Shown here in pieces: positions 1 through 7,133 of a DNA stretch of 21,964 bases. The DNA comes from Kmv42 sp040757455 (GTDB lineage: Bacteria > Nitrospirota > Thermodesulfovibrionia > Thermodesulfovibrionales > SM23-35), in assembly GCA_040757455.1 (NCBI GenBank), contig JBFLXE010000033.1:1-21964 (forward strand), given 5' to 3'. Both the position numbers and the translations under genes were made by a program. Numbering within the stretch: the first letter of the stretch is position 1; every line of letters begins with the position of its first letter. The notes under the pieces are model-generated. The model saw only the letters and a list, made by a program, of their open reading frames with translations, was not told the origin of the DNA and did no database searches.

Positions 1-1
1 G

Positions 2-103
2 AAATTTCTATTTAGACTTTATAAAGAGTTAGAAGAACTTTACAAATGGGTTTTGACCGAAATATCCGAAATGATGGCTGAGATTTCTGATGATGAAATA
101 TAA
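2..103 (+). CDS. 3' end of an unidentified gene (partial)
   Basis: An open frame runs in from the left edge and stops with TAA at 101-103. The visible tail is 33 residues, rich in Glu, Leu and Lys (ELEELYKW, then MMAEISDDEI), and looks helical and acidic. I do not recognise the family. A purine-rich AAGGAG stretch lies right at the stop codon (103-108), which may serve the next frame. It belongs to the AT-rich accessory segment. It could also be a remnant rather than a live gene, because the frames after it are short. Confidence 0.4.
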   Translation, partial: KFLFRLYKELEELYKWVLTEISEMMAEISDDEI

Positions 104-156
104 AGGAGAATTTTCAAAACCCGAATAGAATATCTTATACGCCTCCAGTTGAATTT

Positions 157-300
157 ATGTTTGCTGTTACTGAGCTTATCGGAATTCAGGAAAAAACGAA
201 TTATCCAACAGGTTCTTTAACTGAGAGTCTATACAAAGATTTTGGTGAGAAAGACCGTTTTTCAGTCATTCAAAAGGCTGTATGGCGAGGTAATAAATAA
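157..300 (+). CDS. small hypothetical ORF (47 aa), possibly a gene remnant
   Basis: The ATG at 157 opens a 47-residue frame ending with TAA at 298-300. The same frame is open back to about position 97 with no ATG in between, and the purine-rich AAGGAG at 103-108 sits far upstream of the ATG. The residues before the ATG (NRISYTPPVEF) read like normal protein sequence. So either an unusual start is used upstream, or this is the 3' part of a gene whose start was lost. The C-terminal half (SLTESLYKDFGEKDRFSVIQKAVWRG) looks amphipathic. I cannot assign a family. Confidence 0.3.
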   Translation: MFAVTELIGIQEKTNYPTGSLTESLYKDFGEKDRFSVIQKAVWRGNK

Positions 301-342
301 AAACAGAACGCAACATGTATTTGAAGGAACAGAATAAAATCA

Positions 343-534
343 ATGATTTGCAGTGGTTGTGATTATAAGAATGATTATAAGAAAAATGCACCTGAAGGCA
401 TATGCAATGTCCAAAAAAGTGAGGATGGTTTACCGGTTAGATGCATTGGACTTTGGGCAAAGGAGTGGAGAAAGAGATTTAATTATATTATCAAGAAGAT
501 TGAGTATAGAGCTTTATATATGTATACTTATTAA
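343..534 (+). CDS. small Cys-rich hypothetical protein (63 aa)
   Basis: A 63-residue frame starts with MICSGCDYKNDY. It has four cysteines: a CxxC pair at residues 3 and 6, and single cysteines near 21 and 34. That spacing would suit a small structural zinc site, but this is inference. The residues GICNVQKSEDGLPVRCIGLW look like real protein rather than random translation. The tail after residue 48 (IEYRALYMYTY) is AT-rich and less convincing, so the original stop may have been lost. The nearest AAGGA (324-328) is 14 nt from the ATG, which is too far for a good ribosome site. A longer overlapping frame at 353-553 is less protein-like and I reject it. Confidence 0.4.
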   Translation: MICSGCDYKNDYKKNAPEGICNVQKSEDGLPVRCIGLWAKEWRKRFNYIIKKIEYRALYMYTY

Positions 535-543
535 AAATAGTTT

Positions 544-549
544 TATAAT
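544..549 (+). promoter_or_regulatory. candidate -10 box (TATAAT) for the gene at 566
   Basis: A perfect TATAAT lies 16 nt before the ATG at 566. No good -35 box is visible at 16-18 nt upstream. The gene has no Shine-Dalgarno sequence, so a very short leader is possible. In DNA this AT-rich, a TATAAT can occur by chance. Confidence 0.25.
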
Positions 550-565
550 TTAGATTAAAAATATT

Positions 566-940
566 ATGAAGCCAAAATTATTAGCATTTCTTCTTTGTGA
601 TGCTATTGTTGCAGGGCCCGAAGGAAAAACTAATCTTTATGGCATATTTGATAAGATTCAAGGTAAAAATTTTCCAGTTCGTCATCCACAATTAGGTATT
701 TTTTGGAGATGTTTCGTACCTGAAACCGGGGAGATTGGAATAACCATTATCAGACCTGATGGAACGCCTCTGCTCACTCTCGACGCCGTTATGATTGATA
801 AAACCCCTGGAATTTCACAAGGGATCTATATGCTATCAGGAATCGAATTTCCTTCACCTGGGGAATATGAATTCCGTTTGATTTATAACGGAATTGAAGA
901 AATAGCATCTTTCATCCTCATAGTTGAGGAAATGAGATAA
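566..940 (+). CDS. DUF6941-like protein
   Basis: A 124-residue protein of unknown function. Its N-terminus (LLAFLLCDAIVAGPEGKTNL then YGIFDKI) and the following FPVRHPQLGIFWRC match my memory of the DUF6941 family: an opening strand 'cD.....gK.nl.GiFd.i', then a 'fP..hp...' segment. The rest (GEIGITIIRPDG, LDAVMID, SPGEYEFRLIYNG) alternates short beta strands with turns, which suggests a small beta-sandwich. No signal peptide, membrane segment or catalytic motif is visible. It precedes an uncharacterised gene and a HEPN gene, with 15 nt to the former. The ATG at 566 has no clear ribosome site. The family call comes from recall only, and the function is unknown. Confidence 0.6.
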   Translation: MKPKLLAFLLCDAIVAGPEGKTNLYGIFDKIQGKNFPVRHPQLGIFWRCFVPETGEIGITIIRPDGTPLLTLDAVMIDKTPGISQGIYMLSGIEFPSPGEYEFRLIYNGIEEIASFILIVEEMR

Positions 941-955
941 TTTAAAAAAACAAAA

Positions 956-1435
956 TTGGAGACAGTCACAGTATATACTGGATCGTTATTCAAGCAAAAT
1001 ACACCTGCTATTTTTCTTCAGCATGGTAGTCCGCCATGCGTTGCAGTCTCAGGTGCAGTTACCTTTGGTTTAGCTTCACAAGAATTTTTACCATCAATAG
1101 CAATGGCTGGAACGGTCGTGTTCGTGGTTAACCAAACTCCTTTAGATGGCAGTGTTATCAATTATGCACTTTATGAATTTGCAAAAAAGATTGCGATGAT
1201 AAAAGAAGTATTTGCTTTGACATATGAAAGGGAAAAGGAAGTTATTCGCATATGGACATTTATCGAAAAACGAGATAAACAGGTTAGGAGAAATATTTAT
1301 AATCGAGAATTGGAGCTCATGGATGCCTTCCCAACTTTTACATTTGATTTTAATGTCGTTAGCCTTGAGAAATTGAGAACAAAACATCTGATACCTGATG
1401 ACTTACAAGGTTATCTGGTCTTTTACAGAGGATGA
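956..1435 (+). CDS. hypothetical protein paired with a HEPN gene
   Basis: A 159-residue protein with a TTG start at 956, the only start-like codon near the beginning of this open frame. The first internal Met is near residue 50, and no good ribosome site is seen. The N-terminal half is hydrophobic and mixed. The C-terminal half (IWTFIEKRDKQVRRNIYNRE, then AFPTFTFDFNVVSLEKL, then a basic tail FYRG) looks like a compact alpha/beta domain, with a helix followed by a strand of alternating Phe/Asp. I recall similar 'fDFrV' proteins beside HEPN genes but cannot name a family. The stop lies 4 nt before the GTG of the HEPN gene, so the two are probably co-translated. It has no nucleotidyltransferase motif (GSxARG), so it is not a standard MNT partner. 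Confidence 0.6.
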   Translation: METVTVYTGSLFKQNTPAIFLQHGSPPCVAVSGAVTFGLASQEFLPSIAMAGTVVFVVNQTPLDGSVINYALYEFAKKIAMIKEVFALTYEREKEVIRIWTFIEKRDKQVRRNIYNRELELMDAFPTFTFDFNVVSLEKLRTKHLIPDDLQGYLVFYRG

Positions 1436-1439
1436 TAAA

Positions 1440-1814
1440 GTGGCTACTAAAGAACAGCACCTCCAGAAAGCACAGCATAATGAGAGATTTTTTAATTCTT
1501 TTAATTTTGATACAACTACTTTTCTGGACTGGGTAATAACCGGAATCTTTTATTCTGCTTTGCACTATATTCGCGCTATAGCATCAATGCATAAATTTGA
1601 AAATATTGCTTCATATGGGAAACTCGATAAATTATTTAATCGCCTATTTGTTTTGAAGCAAAACCCTGCTATCTATTATGATTACAGGCAACTTAAGGAT
1701 GACTCTAGGGACGCAAGGTATGAGATGGTAGAGTTCACTAAAGCAGAAGTCCAAAACCTCAGGGATCAAGAATTTACTCGAATAAAGTCATTTGCCTTAT
1801 CTTTAATCGAATAA
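1440..1814 (+). CDS. HEPN-domain protein
   Basis: A 124-residue all-helical protein. From a GTG at 1440 it reads like a HEPN domain: a first helix (EQHLQKAQHNERFF), the signature DWVITGIFYSALHYI at residues 30-44, a middle helix (KLDKLFNRLFVL), and the last core helix YYDYRQLKDDSRDARYEM at about 79-96. HEPN proteins are often toxin RNases in two-gene modules, or RNA or nucleotide-binding accessories. The usual RNase motif R-x4-6-H is not intact: the RDAR arginines are present but no histidine follows at that spacing. Activity is therefore doubtful. I chose the GTG because GAGG at 1428-1431 is 8 nt upstream and it avoids overlap. An ATG at 1398 would add 14 residues and overlap the preceding gene by 38 nt. 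Confidence 0.75.
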   Translation: MATKEQHLQKAQHNERFFNSFNFDTTTFLDWVITGIFYSALHYIRAIASMHKFENIASYGKLDKLFNRLFVLKQNPAIYYDYRQLKDDSRDARYEMVEFTKAEVQNLRDQEFTRIKSFALSLIE

Positions 1815-2183
1815 GGATAAGCCAGCCACTCTGGGAGTATGCTTTTATCACATATATTTTCAAGTAAACACAAGCGGAGGTAAAAATTCTGAAAAGAAAT
1901 CAGCAAAATCACTCCAGCAGGCCAAATGAAATTATCACTCAATAATAACTCGAATGCTGTTCACGAAAATGAAGCAGTATATTCTCCGGTAAAGCCGAGG
2001 GTACTATTTAAAGATTTCAAAATTCTAAATGGAAAAGAAATGAGATTGGTGGAGCGAGTAAACGAGATGGATTACAAGCAGATAAAATGTAATTGTACCC
2101 GGTAGACAAAACAATAGAATACTAACACCGAAAGGGCAAGAGGTGGTTGATACTTAAAAGAATGAACAATGGAAAGGAATAAC
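1815..2183 (+). other. 369-nt stretch with only doubtful small ORFs
   Basis: There is no convincing gene. A good GGAGG (1876-1880) is followed only by an 18-codon frame from CTG at 1889, ending TAA near 1943. A 59-codon frame from ATG 1926 is listed separately. The region is AT-rich, like the DNA to its left. It reads like decayed coding sequence at the edge of the accessory segment. I see no tRNA, IS end or terminator hairpin. Confidence 0.4.
1926..2105 (+). CDS. doubtful small ORF (59 aa)
   Basis: An ATG at 1926 opens 59 codons ending TAG at 2103-2105. The product starts MKLSLNNNSNAVHE and includes RVLFKDFKILNGKEMRLVER, which is plausible protein, then a short Cys-containing tail. A weak CAGG lies 7 nt upstream. 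The frame just before it (CTG at 1889, after a strong GGAGG) ends at 1943, inside this ORF, so a frameshifted ancestral gene is possible. No family recognised. It may be non-coding. Confidence 0.25.
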   Translation: MKLSLNNNSNAVHENEAVYSPVKPRVLFKDFKILNGKEMRLVERVNEMDYKQIKCNCTR

Positions 2184-2732
2184 ATGTCATTCAAGAATAT
2201 CCCTGTAACGAATGCATACCGCTTGATTAATCATGGGCCGACTGTTCTTATAACCTCAAAGCTCGGAGAAAAAATTAATGTTATGACTGCGGCATGGCAG
2301 ATGCCTGTGAGTTTCAAGCCCGTGCTCGTAGCTGTTTCCATAGGCCATGAGAGATTTTCTCACAAACTTATATTGGAAAGCCGTGAGTTTGTCATTAACA
2401 TACCACATTATGAAATGGTTAAAGAGGTGCTGTGTTGCGGGACACATTCAGGAAAAGATACTGACAAATTCAAGGTATGCAAACTTACCCGGTTAAAAGC
2501 CCAGAAGGTCGGCGCTCCTCTCATCAAGGAGTGCATCGGCAATATCGAATGCAAACTTTATTCCCATCATGATGCGGGTGACCATACCATCTTTGTAGGA
2601 GAGGTAGTTGCTGCTTCTGTTAAAGAAGGCATCTTTGATGGCTACTTAAAAGTCGATCTCAATCAGGCAAAAACCCTTCATCATCTTGGTGGTAGAACAT
2701 TCTGTCATCCTGACGGTATCGATCTGCCTTAA
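2184..2732 (+). CDS. flavin reductase-like FMN-binding protein (flavoredoxin type)
   Basis: A 182-residue protein of the flavin reductase-like split-barrel family, which binds FMN in the cytoplasm and moves electrons from NAD(P)H or ferredoxin partners. Visible signs: GPTVLITSKLGEKINVMTAAW near residues 18-38 (the T.....n.mT.aW FMN phosphate region), PVLVAVSIGHERFSHKLI, then FVINIP, and CGTHSGKDTDKF near residues 84-95, typical of Desulfovibrio flavoredoxin and archaeal relatives. A beta-rich end (VGEVVAA, YLKVDLNQ) completes the barrel. I chose the ATG at 2184 because AGGA (2175-2178) is 5 nt upstream. An ATG at 2169 would add five residues. The exact electron partner and physiological role cannot be told from sequence. 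Its composition is closer to the housekeeping genes on its right than to the AT-rich DNA on its left. Confidence 0.85.
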   Translation: MSFKNIPVTNAYRLINHGPTVLITSKLGEKINVMTAAWQMPVSFKPVLVAVSIGHERFSHKLILESREFVINIPHYEMVKEVLCCGTHSGKDTDKFKVCKLTRLKAQKVGAPLIKECIGNIECKLYSHHDAGDHTIFVGEVVAASVKEGIFDGYLKVDLNQAKTLHHLGGRTFCHPDGIDLP

Positions 2733-2793
2733 TGGCGGATTGAAGATCAATGAAGAACAGATAATCTCCCCTTTCTGTTAAAATAATAAGTCG

Positions 2794-5700
2794 ATGAGTT
2801 TATTGCATTTTTACCGTAAACCTGCCCTTTCTCAGGCAAGGAAAGAACAACTGCTCGCGACTGTCAAGAAGAGCATATTGCCTGTCATAAAAGATATAGA
2901 AACAGAATACTGTTTTTATGTTGAGGTCACTGACACTTTGACAGATGAGGAGTTAAACACACTTCGATGGCTTCTTGCCGAGACATTCGAGCCCGAGAAT
3001 TTTGGCGATAAAAGTTTTTTAAGCAGTAATCCCCCCTCACCCCCCGTTAGCAAAGGGGGGCAAAGGGAGGGGCGCTTTAGCAAAGGGGGGCAAAGAGAGA
3101 GGCACTTAACTAAAGAGGCCGCAAGGTGGGATTACCTTGTTAAAGGTATGAGAGGTGACTTAATTGTTGAAGTTGGTCCAAGGATGAACTTTACTACTGC
3201 ATGGTCAACTAATGCGGTGTCGGTGTGTCATGCATGTGGATTGACAAGAATTACACGGATTGAGAGGTCTAGGAGATATAAATTAATATTTGAAGACAGC
3301 ATTCGAGGGTTCCTGCCACAAGCGGGTCGCCGAGGCGACAAGGATTCGAGGGTTCACGACAGCAAAAATCAATCACTTGAATCCTTGGTCCCCCGACCCC
3401 TTGAACCCTTTCATTTAAAAAATTTTTTGGACCTCGTTCATGACCATATGACAGAATGCCCCTATCCTGAACCACTCACCACCTTTGAAACAGGAATAAA
3501 ACCAGAGCCTGTTTACATTGTGCCTTTAATTGAAGAAGGAAAGGATGCACTCAGAAAGATAAACACCGAAATGGGTCTGGGCCTTGATGAATGGGATATG
3601 GACTATTACTATAACCTTTTTGTGAATGAACTGCGCCGCAACCCCACGAATGTTGAATGCTTCGACCTCGGTCAATCCAATAGCGAACATTCAAGACACT
3701 GGTTCTTTAAGGGCAAATTGATTATTGACGGAAAGGAAACGCCTCAAACACTCATGGAAATAATCAAATATCCTTTGAAGGTCAACCCCAACAACAGCAT
3801 CATAGCTTTCAGAGACAATTCAAGTGCCATACGGGGCTATCACGTTGTTTCAATTTTGCCTGAGAGATCCGGAATGCCTTCGCCATTCAAAGAAGAGAGA
3901 CTAACTTACCACATAATCTTCACCGCTGAAACGCATAATTTCCCGACTGGCGTGGCACCTTTCCCGGGAGCTGAAACAGGCACGGGCGGGAGAATAAGAG
4001 ATATTCACGCAACCGGACGAGGAAGCCTGGTTGTTGCAGGCACTGCGGCGTACTGCGTTGGTAATTTCTGTATCCCCGGATATGATCTGCCATGGGAAGA
4101 TACTTCTTTTGAATATCCAGGTAACCTTGCGTCGCCTCTTCAGATTGAAATCGAGGCCAGCAATGGTGCATCTGATTATGGAAATAAATTTGGTGAACCT
4201 GTTATTCAGGGTTTCACAAGATCATTTGGCTTGCGATTGCCGGACGGCGAGAGAAGGGAGTGGGTAAAGCCGATCATGTTCACCGGTGGCATTGGCCAGA
4301 TTGATGATAGACATCTTGAAAAAGGAAAAGCTGAAAAAGGAATGCTTGTGGTAAAAATCGGCGGCCCGGCCTATCGCATCGGTATCGGCGGCGGGGCCGC
4401 ATCGAGCATGATACAGGGAGAAAATATTGCCGAGCTTGATTTTAGCGCTGTGCAACGCGGCGATGCTGAGATGGAACAAAAAGTCAACAGGGTAATCAGA
4501 GCTTGCGTAGAGATGGGAAGGAATAATCCTATCATGAGCATACACGATCAGGGTGCAGGCGGCAATTGTAATGTAGTTAAAGAGATCATCTATCCTGCCG
4601 GGGCACGGATAGAGATAAGAAAAATCCAGGTCGGTGACAATACTCTTTCGGTGCTCGAAATATGGGGAGCAGAATATCAGGAACAGGATGCTTTGCTGAT
4701 TCAGCCTGAAAGAATCGAAGAATTTCATTCCCTATGCAGGAGAGAGAAAGTTCCGTGTGCTGTCATTGGGCAGATTACGGGAGACGGATATATTGTTCTT
4801 CACGATGAGACAGACGGAAGTGCCCCTGTCAATCTCGATCTCTCGAAAGTTCTGGGAGAGATGCCCCAAAAGACTTTTAAGACCGATAGAATAGAACCAA
4901 AACTTGAACCTTTGATATTCCCGCGAGACATCACTATAAAAAAGGCTCTTGAGAGGGTGCTCCGCCTGGTTTCCGTGGGTTCGAAAAGATTTCTTACCAA
5001 TAAGGTCGACAGGTCGGTCACGGGTCTTGTTGGCAGGCAGCAATGCACGGGTCCCTTACAGCTGACATTATCTGACGTTGCGGTGATCAGCCAGAGTCAT
5101 TTCAGCCTCACAGGTTCGGCCACAGCCATTGGTGAACAACCCGTCAAAGGTTTGATAAGTCCAGAGGCAATGGCACGCATGAGCGTCGGAGAGGCGCTAA
5201 CAAATTTGGTATGGGCTAAGGTGAGCGCCTTTGAGGATATAAAGTGCTCGGGCAACTGGATGTGGGCTGCCAAGCTTCCCGGCGAAGGTGCAAGAATTTA
5301 CAGTGCGGCTGTGGCATTGAGAGATGTACTTGTTGAACTAGGAATAGCCATCGACGGAGGCAAGGACAGTTTATCAATGGCTGCAAAGGTATTTGATTTA
5401 TCAGGCAGGACAGAGATGGTTAAATCGCCGGGGTCACTTGTTATCTCTGCTTATGTAACGTGTCCTGATATTACAAAGGTTTTAACACCCGATGTAAAAA
5501 GACCTGGTGAGAGCAGATTACTTTATATTGATCTGGGAAAAGGCAAATACCGGATGGGAGGCACTGCATTAGCACACGTGTATGGACAAATCGGTGATAA
5601 CTCTGCCGATGTTGATGACCCTCAACTGCTGAAGCGAACATTTAATGCAGTACAGAGACTGATCTCAGAGGACCTCATTCTTTCGGGACATGATAGAAGC

Positions 5701-7050
5701 GACGGCGGCTTGATAACAACGCTTCTTGAAATGGCATTTGGAGGAAATTGCGGATTGGAAATTAATCTGATCCAGGATGCAGGATGCAGGATGAAGGATG
5801 AAGAATGCAGGCATGATGCATCAGGTATCATGCATCAGGTATCAAATCTGATTAATCTCTTATTCTCTGAAGAACTCGGATTGGTTATCGAATATTTACC
5901 AGAGCATGAAGACATAATAAAATCTTATCTCAGGACTGATGGCATTCCTTATCAAATAATGGGAAAAACGACAAAAGAAAAAATAATCATGATATCAATC
6001 AATGGCCAATCTGTCTTGCAGGAAGATATGAGAGCCCTTCGGGCTATCTGGGAGGAAACGAGCTATCAGCTCGACAGACTTCAGGCAAACCCGGAATGCG
6101 TGGAAGAGGAAAGGAAGATGAATTTCGACAGACAAGGTCCGAAGTATGTTCTCACGTTTACTCCAGAAAATCCCCCCACCCCCTCTTTAGAAAAGGGGGG
6201 TAAGAAGGGATTTGAAAAAGGGAGAAAAGGTGGATTAAATGATACAATTCCAAAGGTTGCCATCATTCGTGACGAAGGCAGCAACGGTGACCGCGAAATG
6301 GCATCAGCTTTTTTTCAGGCTGGCTTTGAGACGTGGGATGTCACGATGACTGATCTTGTTGAAGGCAGAACAATACTCGATCAATTCAGGGGCATTGCTT
6401 TTGTTGGTGGCTTCAGTTATGCCGATGTCTTGGATTCAGCGAAGGGCTGGGCTGGAGTTATCAGATTCAACAAGAGATTATACGAACAGTTTCAAAGATT
6501 CTATGAAAGACCCTATACGTTCAGTCTTGGTGTCTGTAACGGTTGCCAGCTCATGGCACTTCTTGGATGGGTACCGTGGAGAGGGCTCCCTGACAGGCTT
6601 CAGCCACGGTTCATTCAGAACAGGTCGGGCAGGTTTGAGTCGCGGTTTGCGACAGTGCACATTCTGCCAAGTCCGGCCATAATGCTCAAAGGCATGGAAG
6701 GGTCTGCTCTGGGCATATGGATTGCGCACGGTGAAGGAAGACTCTATTTCCCGGACGATAAAATTCGCAAGGATATCTTGAGTCAGCATCTCGCACCCAT
6801 AAGATTCGTCAATGATAATGGAGAAGATACTGAGTCTTATCCTCTTAATCCGAATGGCTCTCCTCACGGTATCACAGCGCTCTGTTCACCAGATGGAAGG
6901 CATTTGGCGATGATGCCTCATCCGGAAAGGACATTTCTGAAGTGGCAATGGGCCTATATGCCTGAGGAATGGGGGAAAGACCTTGTTGCCTCGCCCTGGC
7001 TCAGGATGTTTCAGAATGCCCGGGTCTGGTGCGAATCCGTAAAGAACTGA
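2794..7050 (+). CDS. purL: phosphoribosylformylglycinamidine synthase, single-chain type
   Basis: Catalyses FGAR + ATP + glutamine to FGAM, the fourth step of purine synthesis. It is the large one-chain form with N-terminal domain, ATP-grasp-like synthetase and a C-terminal class I glutaminase. Visible motifs: VEVGPRMNFTTAWSTNAVS; SEHSRHWFF; AETHNFPTGVAPFPGAETG (residues 378 on); HDQGAGGNCNVVKE; SGHDRSDGGL; glutaminase LGVCNGCQ with Cys1248; and MMPHPERTF with His1376/Glu1378. At 1418 residues it is about 120 longer than E. coli PurL. The excess lies in four low-complexity, repeat-derived insertions at about residues 80-112, 169-210, 994-1017 and 1125-1150. All are in frame, and all fall between conserved blocks, the last one in the linker before the glutaminase. 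Every catalytic block is intact, so it is probably active. The ATG at 2794 has no strong ribosome site. Confidence 0.97.
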   Translation: MSLLHFYRKPALSQARKEQLLATVKKSILPVIKDIETEYCFYVEVTDTLTDEELNTLRWLLAETFEPENFGDKSFLSSNPPSPPVSKGGQREGRFSKGGQRERHLTKEAARWDYLVKGMRGDLIVEVGPRMNFTTAWSTNAVSVCHACGLTRITRIERSRRYKLIFEDSIRGFLPQAGRRGDKDSRVHDSKNQSLESLVPRPLEPFHLKNFLDLVHDHMTECPYPEPLTTFETGIKPEPVYIVPLIEEGKDALRKINTEMGLGLDEWDMDYYYNLFVNELRRNPTNVECFDLGQSNSEHSRHWFFKGKLIIDGKETPQTLMEIIKYPLKVNPNNSIIAFRDNSSAIRGYHVVSILPERSGMPSPFKEERLTYHIIFTAETHNFPTGVAPFPGAETGTGGRIRDIHATGRGSLVVAGTAAYCVGNFCIPGYDLPWEDTSFEYPGNLASPLQIEIEASNGASDYGNKFGEPVIQGFTRSFGLRLPDGERREWVKPIMFTGGIGQIDDRHLEKGKAEKGMLVVKIGGPAYRIGIGGGAASSMIQGENIAELDFSAVQRGDAEMEQKVNRVIRACVEMGRNNPIMSIHDQGAGGNCNVVKEIIYPAGARIEIRKIQVGDNTLSVLEIWGAEYQEQDALLIQPERIEEFHSLCRREKVPCAVIGQITGDGYIVLHDETDGSAPVNLDLSKVLGEMPQKTFKTDRIEPKLEPLIFPRDITIKKALERVLRLVSVGSKRFLTNKVDRSVTGLVGRQQCTGPLQLTLSDVAVISQSHFSLTGSATAIGEQPVKGLISPEAMARMSVGEALTNLVWAKVSAFEDIKCSGNWMWAAKLPGEGARIYSAAVALRDVLVELGIAIDGGKDSLSMAAKVFDLSGRTEMVKSPGSLVISAYVTCPDITKVLTPDVKRPGESRLLYIDLGKGKYRMGGTALAHVYGQIGDNSADVDDPQLLKRTFNAVQRLISEDLILSGHDRSDGGLITTLLEMAFGGNCGLEINLIQDAGCRMKDEECRHDASGIMHQVSNLINLLFSEELGLVIEYLPEHEDIIKSYLRTDGIPYQIMGKTTKEKIIMISINGQSVLQEDMRALRAIWEETSYQLDRLQANPECVEEERKMNFDRQGPKYVLTFTPENPPTPSLEKGGKKGFEKGRKGGLNDTIPKVAIIRDEGSNGDREMASAFFQAGFETWDVTMTDLVEGRTILDQFRGIAFVGGFSYADVLDSAKGWAGVIRFNKRLYEQFQRFYERPYTFSLGVCNGCQLMALLGWVPWRGLPDRLQPRFIQNRSGRFESRFATVHILPSPAIMLKGMEGSALGIWIAHGEGRLYFPDDKIRKDILSQHLAPIRFVNDNGEDTESYPLNPNGSPHGITALCSPDGRHLAMMPHPERTFLKWQWAYMPEEWGKDLVASPWLRMFQNARVWCESVKN
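3028..3130 (+). repeat. G/C-rich palindromic repeat inserted in purL (copy 1), with a 30-nt duplication
   Basis: CCCCCC runs at 3031-3036 and 3040-3045 face GGGGGG at 3055-3060 and further G runs. The 19-mer TTAGCAAAGGGGGGCAAAG occurs at 3047-3065 and again at 3077-3095, a 30-nt (10-codon) period. A third, decayed unit follows near 3106. The encoded peptide is NPPSPPVSKGGQRE with a second SKGGQRE and then TKEAAR. No stop codon appears in the coding frame. Conserved PurL sequence resumes at VEVGPRM. Confidence 0.85.
3298..3422 (+). repeat. 8-nt-period inverted repeat array inserted in purL
   Basis: Units AAGGATTC (3340-3347) and GAGGGTTC (3348-3355, also 3305-3312) are matched by inverted units GAATCCTT (3379-3386) and GAACCCTT (3403-3410). 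The right arm read on the minus strand steps in octamers (AAGGGTTC, AAGGGGTC, GGGGGACC, AAGGATTC). The array separates two PurL blocks that are normally close together: the RSRRY block and the FLDLVHDHMTE block. It is translated in frame as about 40 low-complexity residues. Confidence 0.7.
5773..5843 (+). repeat. 7-nt-period repeat array inserted in purL
   Basis: Three CAGGATG units (5773-5793) are followed by AAGGATG and AAGAATG (to 5807), then an 8-nt junction. Next come ATGCATC and AGGTATC repeated twice (5816-5843). Read as GATNNNN on the left and NNNNATC on the right, the two halves are inverted relative to each other. The array is in frame between EINL and INLLFSEELG, blocks that lie near each other in other PurL proteins. 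Confidence 0.8.
6166..6243 (+). repeat. G/C-rich palindromic repeat inserted in purL (copy 2)
   Basis: AATCCCCCC at 6169-6177 and a second C run (6179-6183) face GGGGGG (6195-6200), with GGTGGATT (6229-6236) as outer partner. The peptide is NPPTPSLEKGGKKGF, followed by a second, weaker EKGRKGG unit. It sits in the linker between the synthetase part (YVLTFTP) and the glutaminase (PKVAIIRDEGSNGDREM). Confidence 0.85.
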
Positions 7051-7103
7051 AGTCTGAGTCTACTATTTCTAGTGAGACCATTTTCATTCTCGTAGATAAC
7101 ATC

Positions 7104-7126
7104 CATGGTTCTACAAGCTCACCATG
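7104..7126 (-). repeat. hairpin repeat, GAGCYTGTMGA-loop family, copy 1
   Basis: CATGGT (7104-7109) pairs with ACCATG (7121-7126) around an 11-nt loop. Read on the minus strand the loop is GAGCTTGTAGA. It shares 9 of 11 loop bases with the + strand copy at 7134-7156, but its stem sequence is different. It lies in the purL 3' intergenic region. Confidence 0.75.
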
Positions 7127-7133
7127 ACAATGT

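Noticed and set aside
353..553. 66-codon frame overlapping the Cys-rich ORF
   Set aside because: Its translation is less protein-like than that of the 343-534 frame, and it has no ribosome site.
1398..1439. ATG at 1398 as the start of the HEPN gene
   Set aside because: It would overlap the previous gene by 38 nt and has no ribosome site. The GTG at 1440 has GAGG at 8 nt and a HEPN-like N-terminus.
4222..4728. 168-codon minus-strand frame within purL
   Set aside because: Antisense to conserved PurL blocks. The translation is Ser/His/Leu-rich with no recognisable domain.
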